In this document: positions 1 to 6,422 of the stretch, piece by piece
How the letters are laid out: each line of letters begins with the position of its first letter
How positions within the stretch are numbered: position 1 is the first letter of the stretch
From: Micrococcales bacterium
GTDB taxonomy: Bacteria; Actinomycetota; Actinomycetes; S36-B12
Direction of reading: 5' to 3'
Length of the DNA: 8,779 bases
Assembly (NCBI GenBank): GCA_002694095.1
Contig: NZLD01000037.1
Coordinates: forward strand, 56,220-64,998
Made by a program: the position numbers and the translations under genes
Notes under the pieces: generated by a model
What the model was told of the DNA's origin: nothing
Seen by the model: the letters and a program-made list of their open reading frames with translations, nothing else
Databases searched by the model: none

Positions 1-168
1 GCAAGTGACGGAAACTTGACGGCCGCTGCAGGCGTACCGACGCTCGACGGACTCGGCGCCATCGGTGACGGTGCGCACGCCGACCACGAATGGGCATCAG
101 TGTCCGGCATGGACGAACGTGCCCGACTGCTCGCGGGACTGCTCTCCGCCATCGGAGGTGCCGCGTGA
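1..168 (+). CDS. M20-family metallopeptidase, C-terminal fragment (5' end outside window)
   Basis: Reading frame 1 is open from the window edge to TGA at 166-168 and encodes 55 residues. They begin ASDGN, continue AAAGVPTLDGLGAIGDGAHADHEW and end LLSAIGGAA; the fragment has no start codon because the gene begins outside the window. The pattern SDGN, then GVPTLDGLG, then GxGAHAxxEW is the C-terminal end of carboxypeptidase G2/ArgE/DapE-like zinc peptidases of family M20. The His in GAHA (fragment residue 26) sits where that family has its last metal ligand. Such enzymes hydrolyse amide bonds of acyl-amino acids or small peptides, and the substrate cannot be told from this piece. Its TGA overlaps the GTG start of the downstream helicase (GTGA, 165-168), so the two are very probably cotranscribed and translationally coupled. 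The family call is fairly safe, the subfamily is not. Confidence 0.8.
   Translation, partial: ASDGNLTAAAGVPTLDGLGAIGDGAHADHEWASVSGMDERARLLAGLLSAIGGAA
154..158 (+). promoter_or_regulatory. Ribosome binding site of the XPB helicase gene
   Basis: GGAGG lies six bases before the GTG at 165, inside the last codons of the M20 peptidase gene. It decides the start of the helicase in favour of GTG 165 over the in-frame ATG at 90, which has no such site. Confidence 0.8.
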
Positions 169-1823
169 CGGACGGACCACTCATCGTCCAAAGCGACAAG
201 ACACTTCTCCTGGAAGTCGAGCACAGCGACGCCGACGATTGCCGCAAGGCGATAGCGCCCTTCGCTGAACTCGAACGGGCACCGGAGCACATCCACACCT
301 ACCGGTTGACTCCGCTCGGATTGTGGAACGCGCGAGCAGCCGGTCACGACGCCGAGCAGGTCATCGACACACTCATTCGTTACTCGCGCTATCCGGTTCC
401 CCATGCGCTCCTTATCGACGTTGCGGAAACGATGGCGCGCTATGGCCGCCTGCAGTTGGCCAACGACCCTGCCCACGGACTCGTCCTTCAGGCCATCGAT
501 GTTGCTGTTCTCGAAGAAGTTCTCCGCAGCAAGAAGATCGCACCGCTGCTCGGGACGCGGCTCGATGAAACGACCGTGATGGTGCACCCCAGTGAACGTG
601 GCCATCTAAAACAAGCCCTCGTCAAACTCGGGTGGCCGGCCGAAGACGTCGCGGGATACGTCGACGGCGAGCGTCACGCCATCGCACTGGACACGGCCGA
701 ATGGCAACCACGCGACTATCAGATCGAGGCAGCCGACGGATTCTGGTACGGCGGATCGGGAGTGGTGGTGCTGCCGTGCGGGGCCGGCAAGACCATCGTG
801 GGTGCTCTCGCCATGTCTCTGGCCCAAGCAACGACCCTGATTCTGGTGACGAACACCGTTGCAGCCCGACAGTGGCGGGACGAACTCCTTCGTCGTACCG
901 AGCTCACGGCGGACGAGATAGGTGAGTACTCCGGATCCAAGAAGGAAATCCGCCCCGTGACGATTGCGACGTATCAAGTATTGACCGTCAAGCGGAAAGG
1001 GATCTACCCGCACCTCGAGGTCTTCGACACCCGTGATTGGGGGCTGATCATCTACGACGAGGTCCACCTGCTGCCCGCTCCCATTTTTCGATTCACGGCG
1101 GACATTCAGAGTCGACGTCGTCTCGGACTCACAGCCACGCTCGTTCGTGAGGACGGCCGTGAGTCGGATGTCTTCTCCCTGATCGGCCCGAAGCGCTACG
1201 ACGCACCGTGGCGTGAGATCGAGTCCCAGGGCTACATCGCTCCAGCCGATTGCGTCGAAATCCGCGTCGATATGCCTGAGCCGGATCGAATGGTCTACGC
1301 GATGGCGGAGCCGGAAGACAAGTATCGGCTTGCCGCCTGCACACCCGAGAAGAATCGTCTGATCGATGAGATCATCGCCCACCACTCCGGCGAGCAGGTG
1401 CTGGTCATTGGTCAGTACCTCGATCAACTGGCGGAGGTAAGCGCTCATCTCGATGCACCCGTGATCACCGGGGACACCTCGGTTAAAGAGCGCGAACGAC
1501 TGTTTCAATCGTTTCGCGAGGGCGAGATGAAGGTCCTGGTCGTCAGCAAGGTTGCGAACTTCTCTATCGACCTACCCGAAGCCGCGGTCGCTATTCAGAT
1601 CTCCGGGACCTTCGGGTCACGTCAGGAAGAAGCACAGCGACTCGGTCGGGTCCTGCGACCCAAGGTGGACGGGCGGACGGCGCACTTCTACTCAATCGTG
1701 ACGCGCGACACCGTCGACGCCGATTTCGCTCAGCACCGGCAACGCTTCCTCGCAGAACAGGGCTACGGCTATCGCATTGTGGACGCGGATGACGTGCACG
1801 CAGGGCGCTGGGACGGGGTATAG
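165..1823 (+). CDS. XPB/ERCC3-family DNA repair helicase
   Basis: This 552-residue superfamily 2 helicase is close in layout and length to mycobacterial XPB (about 540-550 aa). Residues 1 to about 150 form the XPB/Ssl2 N-terminal domain, with the stretch LERAPEHIHTYRLTPLGLWNARAAG typical of bacterial members. The ATPase core has Walker A GAGKT (206-210, Lys209), the Walker B/DEVH box (298-301), motif III TAT, and the XPB-specific RED motif (Arg328-Glu329-Asp330). The C-terminal RecA-like domain carries motif VI, QRLGRVLRP (491-499). Family members are ATP-dependent 3'-5' DNA helicases linked to repair; the bacterial role is poorly defined. I chose GTG 165 because GGAGG lies at 154-158, six bases upstream, and because the family N-terminus fits (TDGPLIVQSDKTLLLEV). 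The in-frame ATG at 90 would add 25 residues read from inside the upstream peptidase gene. All catalytic motifs are intact. It ends 24 bases before a convergent gene. Confidence 0.96.
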   Translation: MTDGPLIVQSDKTLLLEVEHSDADDCRKAIAPFAELERAPEHIHTYRLTPLGLWNARAAGHDAEQVIDTLIRYSRYPVPHALLIDVAETMARYGRLQLANDPAHGLVLQAIDVAVLEEVLRSKKIAPLLGTRLDETTVMVHPSERGHLKQALVKLGWPAEDVAGYVDGERHAIALDTAEWQPRDYQIEAADGFWYGGSGVVVLPCGAGKTIVGALAMSLAQATTLILVTNTVAARQWRDELLRRTELTADEIGEYSGSKKEIRPVTIATYQVLTVKRKGIYPHLEVFDTRDWGLIIYDEVHLLPAPIFRFTADIQSRRRLGLTATLVREDGRESDVFSLIGPKRYDAPWREIESQGYIAPADCVEIRVDMPEPDRMVYAMAEPEDKYRLAACTPEKNRLIDEIIAHHSGEQVLVIGQYLDQLAEVSAHLDAPVITGDTSVKERERLFQSFREGEMKVLVVSKVANFSIDLPEAAVAIQISGTFGSRQEEAQRLGRVLRPKVDGRTAHFYSIVTRDTVDADFAQHRQRFLAEQGYGYRIVDADDVHAGRWDGV

Positions 1824-1828
1824 ATCGA

Positions 1829-1847
1829 GGCTCGCGTTGGCTGAGCC
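1829..1847. terminator. Weak hairpin between convergent genes
   Basis: GGCTC (1829-1833) and GAGCC (1843-1847) form a 5-bp stem with a 9-base loop in the 24-base gap between the helicase stop and the facing YceI-like gene's stop. There is no T-tract on either side, so a rho-independent terminator is possible but not shown. Confidence 0.25.
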
Positions 1848-2336
1848 CTACGCCGGCAGCACCGCAAGGCGCGCGTTGATGTCGACCACGAGATCATCGA
1901 CTGTTCCAACCCCCGGCAGCGGAATGTGCACGCGCCCGAACTCGGCGGTGCCGATGATCTCTATCTCATTCATCGATTGCCAGTCGGTTCCCACCGGTGA
2001 GACGGCGAGCACTATCTGGGTGTCGATGGTCCCGGCGCTTGCCTGTCCCGAGATCTCCGCGGCCTCACCCGCGGTGCTACCCGCCCCCGCATAGACAAGA
2101 TCGTGTGCTCGGTAGCCGGAAATAAAGGCCCGGACTGCACCGTCCGTGAGGAAGTTGCCCGTCTTTATCCGGTCGAGAGCAATCGTCAGGTTCATCCGAA
2201 TGTCGGTGTCCTGGATCCACAAGTCTCCCGCTCGAACCGGAGCGCTCACATCGACGTCCACGCGGCCAGACGATTGAGAACTGCGCAGCCGAACGTCGGC
2301 GCCATCGATTTGTCGGATGCTCCAGGATCGCTCCAC
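1848..2336 (-). CDS. Hypothetical protein, probable YceI-like domain
   Basis: This is a 162-residue soluble protein with no signal peptide or membrane segment. It opens with WSIRQIDGADVRLR, has a central LTIALDRIKTGN stretch, and closes with EFGRVHIPLPGVGTVDDLVV. That order recalls the YceI-like lipid/polyisoprenoid-binding fold: a WxID start, a strand of the type 'xIDxxSIDTGNxxRDxHL', and an FGL...GVGDxVxIxI end. The resemblance is by eye and imperfect, since the usual HLKSADFF region is replaced by AVRAFISGYRAHDLVYAG. YceI proteins are often secreted and bind isoprenoid lipids; without a leader this one would be cytoplasmic, so no ligand is claimed. GTG 2336 is the only standard start between the upstream in-frame stop (TGA, complement of about 2380-2382) and the conserved region, and no Shine-Dalgarno is seen. 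It is divergent from the TMEM175-like gene (67-base gap) and convergent with the helicase. The gene itself is likely real; the function is tentative. Confidence 0.6.
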   Translation of the reverse strand: MERSWSIRQIDGADVRLRSSQSSGRVDVDVSAPVRAGDLWIQDTDIRMNLTIALDRIKTGNFLTDGAVRAFISGYRAHDLVYAGAGSTAGEAAEISGQASAGTIDTQIVLAVSPVGTDWQSMNEIEIIGTAEFGRVHIPLPGVGTVDDLVVDINARLAVLPA

Positions 2337-2391
2337 GGGACAACTGTGCCAAACAGATACGGATGTCCCCGCAACACCTCATGACCGACGG

Positions 2392-2397
2392 TTTAAT
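2392..2397 (+). promoter_or_regulatory. Candidate -10 box for a leaderless TMEM175-family mRNA
   Basis: TTTAAT matches TATAAT at five of six positions and ends six bases before the ATG at 2404. That is the spacing expected if transcription starts at the A of the start codon. No convincing -35 box and no Shine-Dalgarno are visible. Confidence 0.4.
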
Positions 2398-2403
2398 GCC
2401 CTG

Positions 2404-3057
2404 ATGAGCAAACAGCGCACCTTCTACAGATCCGAGCGCCTTGGCGCTCTGACCGATGGTCTGTTCGCCATTGTGCTCACGTTGCTCGTACTTGAGCTAA
2501 AAATCCCCGAGGACCCAGCCCCCGGCACGGACGTCGTCCAGGTCTTGATCAACGATTGGGAGGCGTTCGCCGGGTGGCTGATCAGCTTCGTCATCCTCGC
2601 CCGACTGTGGATGTTCCAGCATCACGCCGCAGCGTCGGCTCGATTTGTCAGTTCGCGTTCCATCGCCATCAACTTCGTCTTTCTCGCGACGGTGTCTCTC
2701 ATCCCTTTCAGCGCCCACTTGGTGAGTACCTTCGAACTGGCGCAGCCGATGGTGCTGCAGATCTTCTCGTTGCTCATCGGCCTGGTGTCGATCTTTCTCG
2801 GGTGGTTCATGAGCAGCGTTCGAAACGATCAGCGAGCACTCGGGCGAAGCGAGCCAGACGCGCAGGGCTGGACCCAAGGCACGATTCATCATCTGGTGTG
2901 GGTGCCGATTGTTGCTGTCGTGGCCGCCATCACCGCCCAACTCGATCCTCGTTTGGCTCTCGCCGTGTGGACAATCGAAACCGTCATAGTGCTGGTCATC
3001 TTCTTGACGGCTCGGTCAGATGGCGACCTGCACATCTACGCTCCGGACGACAACTGA
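2404..3057 (+). CDS. TMEM175/DUF1211-family integral membrane protein (possible K+ channel)
   Basis: The product has 217 residues and about six membrane segments (roughly 15-33, 53-71, 87-105, 116-137, 164-180, 187-206). Segment 1 carries RLGALTDGLFAIVLTLLVLEL, the signature of the DUF1211/TMEM175 family, where the usual RxxxFSDG appears here as RLGALTDG (residues 12-19). Segment 2 ends in W69-MFQ-HH (73-74), and segment 3 ends in a conserved PF (101-102); both are family traits. Prokaryotic TMEM175 proteins are reported to form tetrameric potassium-permeable channels, so that role is inferred, and the Phe-to-Leu change in the FSD motif is worth noting. The ATG at 2404 is preferred over a start at 2317: the extra 29 residues would be hydrophilic, unlike the family, and would run into the divergent gene. 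There is no clear Shine-Dalgarno; TTTAAT six bases upstream suggests a leaderless mRNA. It converges on groEL. Confidence 0.87.
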   Translation: MSKQRTFYRSERLGALTDGLFAIVLTLLVLELKIPEDPAPGTDVVQVLINDWEAFAGWLISFVILARLWMFQHHAAASARFVSSRSIAINFVFLATVSLIPFSAHLVSTFELAQPMVLQIFSLLIGLVSIFLGWFMSSVRNDQRALGRSEPDAQGWTQGTIHHLVWVPIVAVVAAITAQLDPRLALAVWTIETVIVLVIFLTARSDGDLHIYAPDDN

Positions 3058-3099
3058 AAAAAGCGCTGGGGGCAGCTCCCGAAGGAACCGCCCCCAGCG
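3057..3099 (-). terminator. Rho-independent terminator of groEL
   Basis: A perfect 10-bp inverted repeat, CGCTGGGGGC (3064-3073) and GCCCCCAGCG (3090-3099), surrounds a 16-base loop. In the minus-strand transcript it is followed by G, C-rich closure and then six U (A-run 3057-3062 on the plus strand), 37 bases after the groEL stop. The T-tract exists only on the groEL side, so it should act in that direction. Its last U corresponds to the final A of the stop codon of the facing TMEM175-family gene. Confidence 0.9.
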
Positions 3100-3135
3100 A
3101 GGTATTCGTGAGGCGAACTAAAGGAAGTCAGACCC

Positions 3136-4836
<1,701 letters not shown>

Positions 4837-4839
4837 TCA

Positions 4840-4868
4840 AAGTTAGCACTCACCCCTGGAGAGTGCAA
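4840..4868 (-). promoter_or_regulatory. groEL promoter (-35 and -10)
   Basis: On the minus strand TTGCAC (complement of 4863-4868) is followed after exactly 17 bases by TAACTT (complement of 4840-4845). The -35 is near-consensus for a housekeeping sigma factor; the -10 is weaker. Both boxes fall within or touch CIRCE B, the arrangement known for CIRCE-controlled groE promoters. Transcription would begin near 4833, inside CIRCE A. Confidence 0.7.
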
Positions 4869-4869
4869 A
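4843..4869. promoter_or_regulatory. CIRCE operator B (HrcA site, promoter copy)
   Basis: TTAGCACTC (4843-4851), nine bases, then GAGTGCAAA (4861-4869). One arm is perfect and the other has two departures (CAAA for CTAA is a T-to-A change, plus the terminal context), with the exact N9 spacer. The altered arm is also the -35 region TTGCAC of the groEL promoter, which explains the deviation. It is separated by seven bases from operator A. Confidence 0.9.
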
Positions 4870-4929
4870 TTCCTTACCGGGGTTCAGGGACACCCACAGC
4901 CCCTACACCCACGTCACGCGAAGGCGCCT

Positions 4930-5226
4930 CTAGCGGCCGGTGACCTCGATACCGAGCCTGCGAGCCGAGCGGGCCCGTTGACGGGCAGCGCGCATCCGGC
5001 GCAAGCGCTTGACCAGCATCGGATCGAATGCCAGGGCGTCGGGGTTGTCGATCAGCGCATTGATGATTTGGTAGTAACGCGTGGCGCTCATGTCGAAGAG
5101 TTCACGGATTGCCTGCTCTTTGGCCCCCGCGTACTTCCACCACTGACGCTCGAACTCGAGAATCTGACGATCACGCTGACTCAAGCTGCTCCCTGCCGCT
5201 TCGTTGTCGAGGCGGACAGCATCCAT
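4930..5226 (-). CDS. DUF3263 family protein (small HTH-like actinobacterial protein)
   Basis: This is a 98-residue basic protein. Its core ILEFERQWWKYAGAKEQAIRE (22-42), then LFDMSATRYYQIINALID, PMLVKRLRRMR and a terminal RARSARRLG matches the DUF3263 family found in Actinobacteria. Residues 35-60 look like a helix-turn-helix of the sigma-region-4 kind, and the last 25 residues are rich in Arg. A DNA-binding or transcription-related role is plausible but unproven. ATG 5226 is chosen because AAAGGAG (complement of 5233-5239) lies six bases upstream and the N-terminus fits; a longer frame to GTG 5361 has no support. In mycobacteria the DUF3263 gene is followed by a LytR_C-domain gene and lies near groEL2. 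Here groEL comes next, with no LytR_C or cold-shock gene between. The gap between this stop and the groEL promoter is about 60 bases, with no clear terminator. Confidence 0.9.
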   Translation of the reverse strand: MDAVRLDNEAAGSSLSQRDRQILEFERQWWKYAGAKEQAIRELFDMSATRYYQIINALIDNPDALAFDPMLVKRLRRMRAARQRARSARRLGIEVTGR

Positions 5227-5232
5227 GGGGCA

Positions 5233-5239
5233 CTCCTTT
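5233..5239 (-). promoter_or_regulatory. Ribosome binding site of the DUF3263 gene
   Basis: The minus strand reads AAAGGAG six bases before ATG 5226. This strong Shine-Dalgarno fixes the start and rules out the longer reading from 5361. Confidence 0.85.
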
Positions 5240-5246
5240 GTGGTCA

Positions 5247-5261
5247 ACCCTGATCCAGGGT
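5247..5261. repeat. Short perfect inverted repeat in the DUF3263 leader
   Basis: ACCCTG-ATC-CAGGGT: 6-bp arms around a 3-base centre, eight bases upstream of the DUF3263 Shine-Dalgarno. It could be a small hairpin in the leader or a dimeric repressor site. No known consensus is recognised. Confidence 0.4.
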
Positions 5262-5368
5262 GAACCGCGCCGTGTGTTTCGGGCTGTTCATCGGCGACGG
5301 ATTGTTCGCCACCGAGAGGAAGATAGGCGTCATCGTAGGACCTAAATGCCATTCGTGTCATTCACCCC

Positions 5369-5380
5369 CACGCCGGCGTG
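5369..5380. repeat. 12-bp perfect palindrome between the DUF3263 and CPBP genes
   Basis: CACGCCGGCGTG reads the same on both strands. It lies 25 bases past the CPBP protease stop and about 140 bases upstream of the DUF3263 start. It has no loop and no T-tract, so it is not a typical terminator; an operator is possible, chance in GC-rich DNA also. Confidence 0.35.
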
Positions 5381-5405
5381 CGCATTTCCACTGTTCGATC
5401 CCAGA

Positions 5406-6158
5406 CTACGGGGAACGGCGTCTCCCGCGACCTCGAAGGATGACCCAACTGAATCCATAGCCCAGACCGTTGGTTGCCCAGTGCAGCCCCATGGGGGCGA
5501 TGACGCTGCCGGACACGATGCGCATCAATGCAAAAAGCACACCGGCAACAGCAGTCACAAGAACGCTACCCACGACGGTCAGGATGTTGGCCCGCAAGCC
5601 CTTCCCGACGACCGAACCCAAGGCGGGATTGCGTTCGTGTGTCCCGATGCTGGGGAGCACATGCCAGATCCCGAACATGAGGGATGAAATCACGATCGCC
5701 CATACGACACCGAACCGTCGTGCCAGCATCGAAAACAGCACAGCTCGGAAGGCGATCTCCTCCAGCAAAACTGTTCCGAACGGAACCTCGACAAGTGCCT
5801 GGAACGCCAACTTCCCTGCCGACAAGGAGCCGATGCTGTCGTCCTTGAAGGCCTGGCGGGTCTTCTTGAACAGGCTGACAACGACGTAGAAGGCGGTGAC
5901 AACTCCGATCGAGGCGACAGCCCAGATGAAACCTGACAGATAGAACCACCAACCGAGCCCCATGTCGGTGAAGGAGTTTCCATCCAAAAGACCGATGGCG
6001 ATTAAGACGACGGAACTCGCAAACGACCACAGGAGGTAGTGCGATTGCGGCGCGAGACGGTTGTTGACGATGTTGATGACAACGATCGCGACGATGACGA
6101 CCACCAACGGCCACCATGGAAGTCCCGGTTGGTACTCCGGGACGTGCCAACCGATCAC
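5406..6158 (-). CDS. CPBP-family intramembrane metalloprotease (CAAX/Abi type)
   Basis: This 250-residue, multi-spanning membrane protein has likely segments near 16-33, 42-58, 72-96, 118-132, 148-166, 192-212 and 214-240. It carries all three CPBP (PF02517) motifs: EE at 133-134 with Arg138 (EEIAFR), FGIWH with His166, and HWATN with His226 and Asn230. The Glu and His residues bind the catalytic metal in the membrane, so the enzyme should be active. Bacterial members act in bacteriocin immunity, signal-protein cleavage or unknown processing; nothing here names a substrate. The C-terminus ends in a basic GRGRRRSP tail. GTG 6158 is the first standard start in the open frame; a GAGGGA site lies about ten bases upstream, inside a 14-bp tandem repeat. 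It stands alone, with the DUF3263 gene about 180 bases downstream on the same strand. The family is confident, the role is not. Confidence 0.92.
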   Translation of the reverse strand: MIGWHVPEYQPGLPWWPLVVVIVAIVVINIVNNRLAPQSHYLLWSFASSVVLIAIGLLDGNSFTDMGLGWWFYLSGFIWAVASIGVVTAFYVVVSLFKKTRQAFKDDSIGSLSAGKLAFQALVEVPFGTVLLEEIAFRAVLFSMLARRFGVVWAIVISSLMFGIWHVLPSIGTHERNPALGSVVGKGLRANILTVVGSVLVTAVAGVLFALMRIVSGSVIAPMGLHWATNGLGYGFSWVILRGRGRRRSP

Positions 6159-6166
6159 TCGATCAC

Positions 6167-6208
6167 GTTCCCTCTGTCGCGTTCCCTCTGTCGCGTTCCC
6201 TCAATCGC
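6167..6208. repeat. 14-bp tandem repeat, three copies, in the CPBP leader
   Basis: GTTCCCTCTGTCGC occurs at 6167-6180 and identically at 6181-6194, followed by GTTCCCTCAATCGC at 6195-6208 (12 of 14). Read on the minus strand each unit contains GAGGGAAC, a Shine-Dalgarno-like core, and the nearest copy is the ribosome-binding candidate for the protease gene. A fainter partial copy (GTTTCCCTCTGACG) is at 6286-6299. Confidence 0.92.
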
Positions 6209-6276
6209 GCGCCCGGCGTGCGATCCAGCCCACAGTTTCGCGTCAGCATCGTCGACACACATCAAGGGTCACCACG

Positions 6277-6304
6277 AGGCTACTTGTTTCCCTCTGACGA
6301 CCAA
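6277..6304 (-). promoter_or_regulatory. Candidate promoter of the CPBP protease gene
   Basis: On the minus strand TTGGTC (complement of 6299-6304) precedes TAGCCT (complement of 6277-6282) by 16 bases. This fits an actinobacterial -35/-10 pair loosely and would give a leader of roughly 110 bases that includes the tandem repeats. Low certainty. Confidence 0.25.
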
Positions 6305-6323
6305 CAGCGTCACGGGTCTCCTT

Positions 6324-6329
6324 TAGACT
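6324..6329 (+). promoter_or_regulatory. Candidate -10 box of the tRNA-Thr gene
   Basis: TAGACT, of the TANNNT form, ends 11 bases before the mature tRNA. No good -35 box is seen at 16-18 bases upstream. The interval 6209-6340 holds no gene that I can support. Confidence 0.3.
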
Positions 6330-6340
6330 CCTTCGCCTAC

Positions 6341-6415
6341 GCCCCTGTAGCTCAGTGGTAGAGCAACCGCCTTGTAAGCGGTAGGTCGTCAGTTCAATCC
6401 TGACCGGGGGCTCCA
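6341..6415 (+). tRNA. tRNA-Thr (anticodon TGT)
   Basis: The cloverleaf is complete: acceptor GCCCCTG pairs with CGGGGGC (6405-6411, one U-G pair), D-stem GCTC/GAGC, anticodon stem ACCGC/GCGGT with loop CTTGTAA, and T-arm GTCAG-TTCAATC-CTGAC. The anticodon TGT (6373-6375) reads ACA and, by wobble, other Thr codons. The discriminator is T (6412), usual for actinobacterial tRNA-Thr, and CCA is encoded (6413-6415). The D-loop is short. The gene ends seven bases before the stop of the convergent rlmB. Confidence 0.97.
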
Positions 6416-6422
6416 TCAACGC

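Noticed and set aside
90..164. Longer XPB helicase start at ATG 90
   Set aside because: This stretch is coding for the upstream M20 peptidase in another frame and has no ribosome site. GTG 165 has GGAGG at the right distance and matches the family N-terminus.
606..1508. 300-codon open frame antisense to the XPB helicase
   Set aside because: It overlaps the helicase core completely. All helicase motifs are in the plus frame, and the antisense product shows no recognisable domain.
2317..2403. 29-residue N-terminal extension of the TMEM175-family protein
   Set aside because: It would overlap the divergent YceI-like gene's start, is hydrophilic and unlike the family, whose members begin just before the RxxxFSD-type motif.
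5227..5361. 45-residue N-terminal extension of the DUF3263 protein
   Set aside because: The strong AAAGGAG before ATG 5226 and the usual family length of about 100 residues argue for the short form; the extension has low-complexity, promoter-like sequence.
5406..6158. CPBP protease as part of a bacteriocin or phage-defence system
   Set aside because: No bacteriocin precursor, toxin, nuclease or other defence gene is adjacent; neighbours are housekeeping genes, so the Abi label would be only a family name.
6167..6208. Tandem repeat as a CRISPR array or attachment site
   Set aside because: The 14-bp units abut with no spacers and there are no cas or integrase genes nearby.
6039..6361. Three overlapping plus-strand frames of 78-95 codons upstream of the tRNA
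   Set aside because: They begin inside the CPBP gene, cross the tandem repeat and run into the tRNA. None has a ribosome site or a recognisable product.
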